5,174 bases of DNA, taken from Chloroflexota bacterium (GTDB lineage Bacteria; Chloroflexota; Limnocylindria; Limnocylindrales; CSP1-4). The translations under genes and the position numbers were made by a program. Shown here piece after piece: positions 1 through 4,835 of the stretch (position 1 is its first letter; each line of letters starts with the position of its first letter). The notes under the pieces are model-generated. The model was not told the DNA's origin and did no database searches. It worked only from the letters and a program-made list of their open reading frames with translations. The stretch lies in the NCBI GenBank assembly GCA_021786915.1, contig JAJYMP010000171.1, positions 1 through 5,174 on the forward strand, read 5' to 3'.

Positions 1-338
1 CGGGCGAGCAGACCGGCGCCTGCACGAAGCCGACGCGCGACGGGGTCGACCTCGAGCTCGCGGACACCGCGCATGTCGAGGACCAGCACGCCATCGCCGG
101 TGCCGTGGCCGGCGGCGCTGTGCCCGCCCCCGCGCACGGCGATCTCGATGGCCTCGTCCCGGGCGAAGGCGATGGTCCGCGCGACGTCAGCGGCGCAGGC
201 GGGCCGGACGACCAGCGCGGGCCGGCCGGGCCGAGCGAGCTGGACGACGGCCGCGGCGGCGCTGAAGTCGGGATGGTCGGGCGTGAGGACGACGCCGCGG
301 ATCGCCGATGCGAGACCGATGACGGCGGCCGGTCTCAT
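1..338 (-). CDS. FAD-linked oxidase, berberine-bridge/PCMH type, N-terminal part
   Basis: This is the first 112 residues of a protein whose remainder lies beyond the left edge. It begins MRPAAVIGLASAIRG. After a short lead (residues 8-32) comes RPALVVRPACAADVARTIAF (39-58), the usual opening of the PCMH-type FAD-binding domain. AVRGGGHSAAGHG follows (67-79). In this family the His of RGGGH, here H73, carries the FAD through an 8-alpha-histidyl bond. DGVLVLDMRGVRELEVDP (82-99) is the next conserved strand-turn segment. Such flavoproteins oxidise sugars, alkaloids, polyketides or other alcohols and amines with O2, and the substrate cannot be told from this part. The ATG at 338 places the FAD motif at the normal distance from the N terminus. 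No good Shine-Dalgarno sequence precedes it and the frame stays open upstream, so the start is only probable. The gene lies 412 bp downstream of ligD on the same strand and is probably a separate unit. Family confidence is high; enzyme identity is unknown. Confidence 0.87.
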   Translation of the reverse strand, partial: MRPAAVIGLASAIRGVVLTPDHPDFSAAAAVVQLARPGRPALVVRPACAADVARTIAFARDEAIEIAVRGGGHSAAGHGTGDGVLVLDMRGVRELEVDPVARRLRAGAGLLA

Positions 339-438
339 CGGCTGGAGCGGGCGCGTTGCGGCATTGAGCGATTGTCGCCGCTCGGGTGGTGCCGCCGCAG
401 GGTGGCGGCGCAGCGCGTGCTGGACTCCCCGCGCTCGA

Positions 439-464
439 TTCGCTCGTACCGCCGTCGTGCGGCG
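439..464 (+). repeat. REP-like hairpin element, copy 1
   Basis: This copy has the left flank TTCGCTCGTAC, then stem CGCCG (450-454), loop TCGTG (455-459) and stem CGGCG (460-464). It matches copy 2 at 21 of 26 positions. Four of the five differences lie in the loop, so the stem and flank are kept while the loop varies. A possible -10 hexamer for the oxidase promoter overlaps its flank on the minus strand. Confidence 0.6.
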
Positions 465-472
465 CTTGTCAA
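443..472 (-). promoter_or_regulatory. Possible sigma-70-like promoter for the oxidase gene
   Basis: On the minus strand a perfect TTGACA (472-467) is followed after 18 nt by TACGAG (448-443), which keeps the T, A and A of TATAAT at positions 1, 2 and 5. A perfect -35 box is rare by chance in sequence this GC-rich. The -10 match is poor and the spacer is 1 nt longer than ideal. Transcription would start about 100 nt before the ATG at 338, leaving a structured leader. The -10 box lies inside the conserved flank of hairpin copy 1. This is a tentative call. Confidence 0.3.
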
Positions 473-511
473 ACGGGCGGCGCCGCGCCCGTGCCCGGCA
501 GGCGGGCAGGT

Positions 512-537
512 TCCGCTCGTACCGCCGCCAGCCGGCG
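512..537 (+). repeat. REP-like hairpin element, copy 2
   Basis: This copy is closest to the consensus: flank TCCGCTCGTAC, stem CGCCG (523-527), loop CCAGC (528-532), stem CGGCG (533-537). It matches copy 1 at 21/26, copy 3 at 22/26 and copy 4 at 21/26 positions. Confidence 0.6.
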
Positions 538-562
538 ATAAGAGTGGAGTTCAGCGTATGAG

Positions 563-588
563 CGCCGTGTGGCGGCGAGACGAGCGGA
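563..588 (-). repeat. REP-like hairpin element, copy 3 (inverted)
   Basis: Read on the minus strand the copy has flank TCCGCTCGTCT, stem CGCCG, loop CCACA, stem CGGCG. It differs from copy 2 at four positions: two at the end of the flank and two in the loop. Its outer side overlaps a perfect inverted repeat at 581-596, with arms CGAGCGG and CCGCTCG around AA. Confidence 0.58.
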
Positions 589-617
589 ACCGCTCGGGAG
601 TGCGTCGCGCGCCCAGG

Positions 618-644
618 GCCAGGATCGTCGCGCGCCAGGATCGT
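618..644. repeat. Short direct repeat with 16-nt period
   Basis: CCAGGATCGT occurs at 619-628 and again at 635-644. The same ten bases occur a third time at 822-831 inside the 3' end of ligD. The copies share no longer flank, so duplication of the ligD end is not supported. It could be a protein-binding site or chance. Confidence 0.25.
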
Positions 645-750
645 GGGAGGGCTCGAGGGGCCGCCGCGCGATCGACGCGCACTGCGGGGTCAACTGGACG
701 CTCCCTGCCAGGCGCACACGGTCGAACACGCGCCGGTGCGGCCTCGGATG

Positions 751-3504
751 TCACAGCGGCGGCAGCACTTGCCGGTCCTCGGGGAGCGCCGCCCAGAGGT
801 CGCCCCGCTCCGCGACGCGGTCCAGGATCGTGCGGATCGTCCAGCGGTCCGGCCGCAGGTCGGGGTCGTCCAGCTCGTCCCACGTGATCGGCGCGGAGAC
901 GGGGGCGCCTGGCGCCGGACGGACGGCATACGGCGCGACGAGCGTCTTGATCGGCTGGTTCTGCGTGTAGTCGAGGCGCGCCCTGCCGCCCCGATCGGCC
1001 TTCGACCACTCCCACGACACGAGGTCCGGCAGGATGCCCCCGACCGCGCGCGAGAGCTTCTCCACCCAGTCCGAGGTCTCCGTGTAGCCGTAGCGGCCGC
1101 GCTCCACGGGGATCCAGGCGTGGATGCCCCGGCCGCCGGTGACCTTGGGGTAGGCGCGCACGCCCAGGTGCTCGAGCGCGGTGCGGTAGAGGCGCGCCAG
1201 GGCGAGCGTCTGCTCCCAGGTCGTGTTCGTGCCGGGGTCGATGTCGATCAGCGCGTAGGTGGGCCGCCAGGGGTCCTCGCAGGTCGAGGTCCAGGCGTGG
1301 ACCTCGAACGAGGCCGCGTTGCCAAGCCAGCACAGCGCGCCGACGCTCTCGGCCACGAGGTGGTCGTTGGGGTCGCGGTCCTCGCGCCGGCCCTCGAGGC
1401 TCTCGCGCCAGCGCACGAGCCAGGCGGGGGCGCTCGAGGGGATCTGCTTCTGCCAGAACCCTGGGTGGCCGGCGCCGTCGGGATAGCGGTGCAGGTTGAG
1501 GGGCCGCCCGGCCAGGTGGGGCAGCATGACCGGCGCGATCCGCGCGAAGTAGGCGATCAGCTCGCGCTTGGTGACGGGAGGCTCCTCCGCGTCGTCGCGG
1601 GGCGGGAAGAGGACCTTGTCCAGGTTGGTGAGCGTCAACTCTCGCCCGCCGACGCGCCAGGTGCCCTGCTTGGGGAGGGCGGCCAGCGCGGCCAGCTCGT
1701 CATCGGTCGCGCGCTGTGGTGCGGCGGGAGTGGCACTCGATTTCGACGAAGCCGACGAGGCCGACGTAGCCGACGAGGCCGAAGCCGACGTAGCCGAAGC
1801 CGACGGTGCCGACGGCGTTGCGACCGGGTCGGCCTTCGCGTCCGTCGTGTCGGCCGGCCTGTCCGCCTCTCGGATCACGGCCTTCGGGTCGCGGTCGTCG
1901 AGGACCGCCTTGAACGCGGCCTGGCGCACGTTGCCGTCGCGCGTCCAGCCCGCCATCTCGGCTCTGATGACCAGCTCCGGCCGGGCCCAGCGCACCCCGG
2001 CGAGGTCCTTGCCCCATCGGCTTCGCGCCCCGGCGGGTGGCGGCGGGTCGAACGGGGGCGTATCGGCCTGGAGGGCGCCAAGGCGTTCGAGCAGCTCGCG
2101 ACGGGCCTGGCCGTGGAACCCCGAGCCCACCGCTCCGGAGAACCGCAGCCGATCGCCCTCGTACACCCCGACGACCAGCGCGCCCAGCCCCTTCGACCCG
2201 CCGCTCTCGGGGGTCCAGCCGCCCACCACCAGGTCCTGGCTCGGCCGGCCCTTGCGCTTGACCCAGTCGCCGGTCCGTCGGCCCGGCTGGTAGCGCGAGC
2301 GCCGTCGCTTGGCCACCACGCCCTCGAGGCCGTTGCGCACCGCCGCCTCGAAGAACGCCGGGCCGTCGCCGATCACGTGGGTCGCGTACAGGACGCGCGG
2401 GTCCGGGCGGAGCCGGCTCGCGAGGAGCGACTTGCGGGCCTCGAGCGGGACGTCGAGCAGCGACCATCCGTCGAGGTGGAGCAGGTCGAACGCCACCAGC
2501 ACCACCCCTCCCCTCGGGTCGTTCATCCGTTCCTGGAGCAGCGAGAAGTCGGGCCGGCCCGAGCCGTCGAGCGCCACCACCTCGCCGTCGACGAGCGCCT
2601 CGGACGCGTCGATCCAGTCCGACGACCCGCGCAGCCGCGGGAACCAGCCCCCGGCGTCCACCCCGTTGCGCGACCGCAGCTCGGTCCGGCCGGCCCGCAC
2701 CAGCGCCTGCGTCCGGAAGCCGTCCCACTTCACCTCCACCAGCCAGTCCGGCCCGGGCGGCACGGCGATCGCCGGCATTGCCAGCATGGGGTCGACGAAG
2801 CGCGGCATCGGCGCCTCGACCGCAATGGCGAGGTCCGGGTCCACGCCGCCGACCGGCGGCGTGCCCGTCAGCTTCGGCGCCGCGCCGTCGCGGGTCTCGT
2901 CGTTCGTGCGGCCGGTCTTGACGCTGGCCGGATGGTCCTCGGCGTCCCAGCCCAGCGCCGCGTCAGCGTCGTGCTTGTGGAGCAGCAGCCACGGGTCGCC
3001 GGACTCCTCGTCTCCCGCCGAGCGCCGCGTCGCCGCGCCCGTCCGCACGATGGTCCAGCGGCCGCGCAGCTTCTCGCCGCGGAGGCGGAACTTGAGCTCG
3101 CCCGCCGAGAGCGAGGCCGCGGGGTCGGCGGTCTCGCGCTCGGGCTCCCACGTGCCCCAGTCCCACACGATCACGTCGCCGCCGCCGTACTCCCGCTTGG
3201 GGATGGTGCCCTCGAAGTCGTAGTAGCTGAGCGGGTGGTCCTCGACGTGGACCGCCATCCGCCGCGCGGAGGGGTCGAGCGTGGGCCCCTTCGGCACAGC
3301 CCAAGAGACGAGGACGCCGTCGAGCTCGAGGCGCAGGTCGTAGTGGAGCCGCCGCGCGCGGTGGCGCTGGACGACGAATCGGCGGCGCAGCGCGAACGGG
3401 GCGACGGCAGGCTGGCTGTCCGGCGCAGCTGCCGGCCGCGCGGCCGGCGCGGGCTCTGGCGTGCGCGCGAAGTCGCGCTTGCGGCGGTACTCGTCGAGGG
3501 GCAC
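751..3504 (-). CDS. ligD: Trifunctional NHEJ ATP-dependent DNA ligase LigD (PE-LIG-POL)
   Basis: This 917-residue cytoplasmic enzyme processes and seals double-strand breaks brought to it by Ku. The 3'-phosphoesterase domain (about 1-190) opens with LDEYRRKRDF and has FVVQRHRARRLHYDLRLELD (43-62). H48, H54, D56, R58, R82, H90 and Y94 match the active site known from Pseudomonas LigD. The ligase domain (about 233-540) has EVKWDGFR with the AMP-accepting lysine K259, E308 in VDGE, EGVVAKR (394-400) and WVKRK (414-418), then an OB-fold ending near WTRDGNVR. A Ser/Ala/Thr-rich linker fills about 548-605. The polymerase/primase domain (about 620-917) has metal-binding D754 and D756 in DIDPG, KVTGGRGIHAW (787-797) and D845 in LDYTQN. 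This domain order and length are those of Pseudomonas-type LigD. GTG at 3504 is chosen because it directly precedes the conserved N-terminal motif and no start codon lies between it and the ku stop. The Shine-Dalgarno sequence is weak, which suggests translation linked to upstream ku. The gene appears intact. Confidence 0.97.
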   Translation of the reverse strand: MPLDEYRRKRDFARTPEPAPAARPAAAPDSQPAVAPFALRRRFVVQRHRARRLHYDLRLELDGVLVSWAVPKGPTLDPSARRMAVHVEDHPLSYYDFEGTIPKREYGGGDVIVWDWGTWEPERETADPAASLSAGELKFRLRGEKLRGRWTIVRTGAATRRSAGDEESGDPWLLLHKHDADAALGWDAEDHPASVKTGRTNDETRDGAAPKLTGTPPVGGVDPDLAIAVEAPMPRFVDPMLAMPAIAVPPGPDWLVEVKWDGFRTQALVRAGRTELRSRNGVDAGGWFPRLRGSSDWIDASEALVDGEVVALDGSGRPDFSLLQERMNDPRGGVVLVAFDLLHLDGWSLLDVPLEARKSLLASRLRPDPRVLYATHVIGDGPAFFEAAVRNGLEGVVAKRRRSRYQPGRRTGDWVKRKGRPSQDLVVGGWTPESGGSKGLGALVVGVYEGDRLRFSGAVGSGFHGQARRELLERLGALQADTPPFDPPPPAGARSRWGKDLAGVRWARPELVIRAEMAGWTRDGNVRQAAFKAVLDDRDPKAVIREADRPADTTDAKADPVATPSAPSASATSASASSATSASSASSKSSATPAAPQRATDDELAALAALPKQGTWRVGGRELTLTNLDKVLFPPRDDAEEPPVTKRELIAYFARIAPVMLPHLAGRPLNLHRYPDGAGHPGFWQKQIPSSAPAWLVRWRESLEGRREDRDPNDHLVAESVGALCWLGNAASFEVHAWTSTCEDPWRPTYALIDIDPGTNTTWEQTLALARLYRTALEHLGVRAYPKVTGGRGIHAWIPVERGRYGYTETSDWVEKLSRAVGGILPDLVSWEWSKADRGGRARLDYTQNQPIKTLVAPYAVRPAPGAPVSAPITWDELDDPDLRPDRWTIRTILDRVAERGDLWAALPEDRQVLPPL
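1744..1816 (-). repeat. Minisatellite encoding the LigD ligase-polymerase linker
   Basis: The plus strand shows an array of GCCGAC units, each followed by a variable triplet (GAG, GTA or GGT), interspersed with GCCGAA units. The period is 9 with 6-nt variants. On the coding strand it reads as alternating Ser with Ala or Thr (about residues 563-587 of LigD), a flexible spacer with no fold. Because units are multiples of three, slippage would change linker length without breaking the frame. Confidence 0.75.
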
Positions 3505-3524
3505 GATGCGCGCCCGGTGCCGTC

Positions 3525-3541
3525 GGCGCTGCGCTGGCGCC
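3525..3541 (-). other. Small hairpin in the ku-ligD junction
   Basis: Five-base arms GGCGC (3525-3529) and GCGCC (3537-3541) enclose a 7-nt loop in the 49-bp space between the ku stop and the ligD GTG. It lies about 20 nt before the ligD start. It could affect RNA stability or ligD translation. No U-tract follows, so it is unlikely to be a terminator. Hairpins this short are common by chance at this GC content. Confidence 0.25.
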
Positions 3542-3553
3542 CTGGCCCTGCGG

Positions 3554-4519
3554 CTAGGACGCGCGCTTGCGGCGGGCCTGGCGGTGCTCCGCTGCCTCGC
3601 CTTCGGCTTCGGCCTCCTCCCGCTTCGCCGTCTTCGCCGGTGTCGGCCTCGCGGCCTGCTTCGGCTCGGCCCCGCGCGTCGCCTTGGCCTCGGCCAGCGA
3701 GACCGGGGGCCTGCCCTTGCCGTCGCGCGAGTCCACCTGGGCCTTGACGCTTGCCTCCAGCAGCCGCATCAGGTCCACGAGGTTGCCCGACGGGGCCTCC
3801 TCCGCCTGCGGCGGCTCGACGATCTGCTGGCCCGCCACCTTGGCCTCGATCACTTGCATCAGCGCCTCGCGGTACTCGTCGCGGTAGCGGTCGGGCTCGA
3901 AGTCGGCGGTCATCGCATCGGCCAGCTGGTCGGCCATCGCGAGCTCCGCCGGCTTGAACTCGAACGTGTCCGTGCCCAGGTCGAGCTCCGCGGTGGTGCG
4001 GATCTCGTCGGGCCAGTGGAGCGTGGTGAGCATCATCGTGTCCTCGAACGGGTCGAGGACCGCCAGCGCCTCTCGCTCGCGGATGACCACCTTGCAGACC
4101 GCGGTCAACCCCTTGCCCTGGAGCACCTGGCGGAGGAGCGCGAACGCGCGCCTGCCCACCTTGTCGGGCTCTACGTAGTAGGCGGCCTTGGTGAAGCCGA
4201 GCGGCCCCACGCCCGCCTCGCGCGGCGTGAACTGCTCGATCTCGATCGTGTGCATCGTCTTGAGGGGGAGCTTCTCGAGGTCCTCGTCCGTGATCACCAC
4301 GTACTTGCCCGAGGCGTACTCGTACCCCTTGACGGTGTCCGACCGCGCGATCGCCACGTCCTCGACCGGGCACCAGGTCTTCATCTGGATCCGCGACAGG
4401 TCCGTCGCGTGCAGCATGTGAAACCGGACGGCCGCCTCGGCGTCGGTGGCGGTGTAGAGCTTGACCGGGATGGTGATGAGGCCGAACGAGATGGCCCCTT
4501 TCCACATGGAACGCGCCAC
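3554..4519 (-). CDS. ku: Ku DNA end-binding protein of bacterial NHEJ
   Basis: This 321-residue homodimeric ring protein threads onto double-strand DNA ends and stimulates LigD. It starts MARSMWKGAISFGLITIPVK (1-20), the hallmark opening of bacterial Ku. The Ku core continues through FHMLHATDLSRI (33-44), DTVKGYEYASGKYVVITDED (61-80), the HTIEIEQF strand (90-97) and YYVEPDK (114-120). DRYRDEYREALMQVIEAK (210-227) is the conserved helix after the barrel. NLVDLMRLLEASVKAQ (246-261) matches the minimal C-terminal segment linked to LigD interaction. Residues 262-321 are a low-complexity extension rich in Lys, Arg, Glu and Ala, ending ARRKRAS. Such basic tails in longer bacterial Ku proteins aid DNA binding. 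GTG at 4519 is preferred over ATG at 4507 because GAGGAA lies 9 nt before it and MARSMWKG is the usual N terminus. ku is the first gene of a likely ku-ligD operon, and nothing suggests it is broken. Confidence 0.97.
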   Translation of the reverse strand: MARSMWKGAISFGLITIPVKLYTATDAEAAVRFHMLHATDLSRIQMKTWCPVEDVAIARSDTVKGYEYASGKYVVITDEDLEKLPLKTMHTIEIEQFTPREAGVGPLGFTKAAYYVEPDKVGRRAFALLRQVLQGKGLTAVCKVVIREREALAVLDPFEDTMMLTTLHWPDEIRTTAELDLGTDTFEFKPAELAMADQLADAMTADFEPDRYRDEYREALMQVIEAKVAGQQIVEPPQAEEAPSGNLVDLMRLLEASVKAQVDSRDGKGRPPVSLAEAKATRGAEPKQAARPTPAKTAKREEAEAEGEAAEHRQARRKRAS

Positions 4520-4528
4520 GGTGCCCTA

Positions 4529-4534
4529 TTCCTC
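4529..4534 (-). promoter_or_regulatory. Ribosome binding site of ku
   Basis: The minus strand reads GAGGAA here, 9 nt before the GTG at 4519. It lies 21 nt before the alternative ATG at 4507, too far to serve it. It therefore decides the start in favour of GTG. Confidence 0.6.
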
Positions 4535-4537
4535 GAT

Positions 4538-4577
4538 GCTCCCGGCGACAGGCTCCTCGGACCGCCGAGCCGGGAGC
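4538..4577 (-). promoter_or_regulatory. Nested inverted repeat in the ku leader or promoter
   Basis: Perfect 8-bp arms GCTCCCGG (4538-4545) and CCGGGAGC (4570-4577) enclose a second perfect stem, CTCGG (4556-4560) with CCGAG (4565-4569), which stacks directly on one outer arm. A competing pairing of GGCTC (4551-4555) with GAGCC (4567-4571) is possible. The element ends 18 nt before the ku start codon, just upstream of its ribosome binding site. It could be an operator for a dimeric regulator or an RNA leader fold; the sequence does not say which. Confidence 0.4.
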
Positions 4578-4633
4578 AGAGGCTACCACCGTGCGCAAGA
4601 AGCGCCTCCTGCGAGGCGTGGCGTGGGGCTCGC

Positions 4634-4678
4634 GCCCACGTGCCAGTTCACCTGGCGCCGGAGGGCACCGCCGTGGGC
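4634..4678. repeat. Imperfect inverted repeat upstream of ku
   Basis: Arms GCCCACG (4634-4640) and CGTGGGC (4672-4678) pair perfectly, and TGCC (4641-4644) pairs with GGCA (4664-4667) after a 4-nt bulge. This gives 11 pairs over 45 nt. The apex contains the palindrome GGCGCC (4654-4659). The site is more than 100 nt from the ku start. It may be a structured leader, an operator or a chance product of GC richness. Confidence 0.3.
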
Positions 4679-4731
4679 ACGGACCCGCAATAGGCCCTGC
4701 GAGGGTTCATCGGGGCTCGCCCGACCCTGCG

Positions 4732-4744
4732 CCAGCTGCGCTGG
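4732..4744. repeat. Compact hairpin abutting REP-like copy 4
   Basis: CCAGC (4732-4736), loop TGC and GCTGG (4740-4744) form a perfect 5-bp hairpin that overlaps the left flank of copy 4. The two hairpins cannot share these bases if the flank has another partner. They lie about 75 nt beyond the stop of the upstream minus-strand gene, so together they might slow or end its transcription, though no U-tract follows. Confidence 0.3.
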
Positions 4745-4762
4745 TAACGCCGCCACTCGGCG
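4737..4762 (+). repeat. REP-like hairpin element, copy 4
   Basis: This copy has flank TGCGCTGGTAA, stem CGCCG (4748-4752), loop CCACT (4753-4757) and stem CGGCG (4758-4762). It matches copy 2 at 21/26 positions, with the stem and spacing fully kept. It lies about 4.1 kb from the other copies, on the other side of the ku-ligD pair, which argues that this is a dispersed family and not a local duplication. Confidence 0.5.
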
Positions 4763-4785
4763 ACGTTTCCAGAGGGGCGGCGGCG

Positions 4786-4816
4786 AGCTGCGGCGCCCCC
4801 GGTGCAAGCTGCGGCG
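4786..4816. repeat. Direct repeat AGCTGCGGCG with 21-nt spacing
   Basis: AGCTGCGGCG is present at 4786-4795 and 4807-4816. The 21-nt offset is two turns of B-form DNA, the spacing expected for binding sites on one helix face. A degenerate third match, AGCTGCG, starts at 4734. No regulator is identifiable. Confidence 0.25.
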
Positions 4817-4835
4817 TTGCCCGCGCTCCGTGGCG

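Larger units (their letters stand above)
509..591. repeat. Inverted pair of REP-like elements (BIME-like)
   Basis: Positions 509-537 and 563-591 are imperfect reverse complements: 25 of 29 positions match, around a 25-nt centre (538-562). The arms contain copies 2 and 3 with the shared extension GGT before TCCGCTCG. Each arm can fold alone through its CGCCG/CGGCG stem, or the two can pair into one long hairpin. The layout resembles the paired mosaics (BIMEs) that REP sequences form in enterobacteria and pseudomonads. Whether it moved as a unit is not known. Confidence 0.55.
339..750. other. 412-bp gap between ligD and the oxidase gene
   Basis: No credible gene is seen here. The plus-strand frames that cross it give arginine/alanine-rich, motif-free translations. 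It contains three copies of the REP-like hairpin element (439-464, 512-537 and, inverted, 563-588), a possible minus-strand promoter (443-472) and a short direct repeat (618-644). It also has a hairpin with six-base arms at 391-396 and 404-409, which would lie in the leader of the oxidase transcript. No intrinsic terminator with a U-tract is visible after ligD. The inverted element pair at 509-591 could hinder read-through, but that is inference. Confidence 0.6.
4520..4835. other. 316-bp region upstream of ku
   Basis: No credible gene was found on either strand here; plus-strand frames are Arg/Pro/Ala-rich and lack motifs. The region should carry the ku promoter, but no convincing -35/-10 pair was found by eye. 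A lone TTGCGC near 4597 on the minus strand lacks a matching -10. It holds a ribosome binding site (4529-4534), two inverted repeats (4538-4577 and 4634-4678), a compact hairpin next to REP-like copy 4 (4732-4762), and a 21-nt-spaced direct repeat (4786-4816). No U-tract terminator is visible for the upstream gene ending at 4836. Confidence 0.6.

Noticed and set aside
378..410. A possible fifth copy of the hairpin element (CCGCTCG, then CGCCG and CGGCG)
   Set aside because: The flank-to-stem gap is 8 nt instead of 3 and the loop is 8 nt instead of 5, so it breaks the fixed spacing of the other copies.
711..734. A hairpin GGCGC/GCGCC as a ligD terminator
   Set aside because: It has only 5 bp around a 14-nt loop and no following U-tract.
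73..887. Overlapping plus-strand open frames across the oxidase 5' end and the gap
   Set aside because: They overlap the clear FAD-oxidase reading and each other, translate to Arg/Ala/Gly-rich sequence, and have no motif.
1744..1816. The GCCGAC array as a CRISPR array or an acidic plus-strand repeat protein
   Set aside because: Units of 6-9 nt without spacers are not CRISPR, and the array is fully explained as the LigD linker-coding sequence on the minus strand.
643..3747. A plus-strand open frame of over 1000 codons, opposite all of ligD
   Set aside because: Its translation is Arg/Ala/Val/Pro/His-rich with no recognisable domain. The minus-strand frame has every LigD motif. In GC-rich genes the antisense frame is often free of stops.
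3461..4693. A plus-strand open frame of about 410 codons, opposite ku
   Set aside because: This is a compositional shadow: it is Leu/Arg-rich, lacks motifs, and runs across the ku stop, the junction and the ligD start.
4700..4730. A tRNA T-arm-like GGGTTCATCGGGG
   Set aside because: The flanking bases do not form the T stem and no acceptor or anticodon arm can be drawn around it on either strand.
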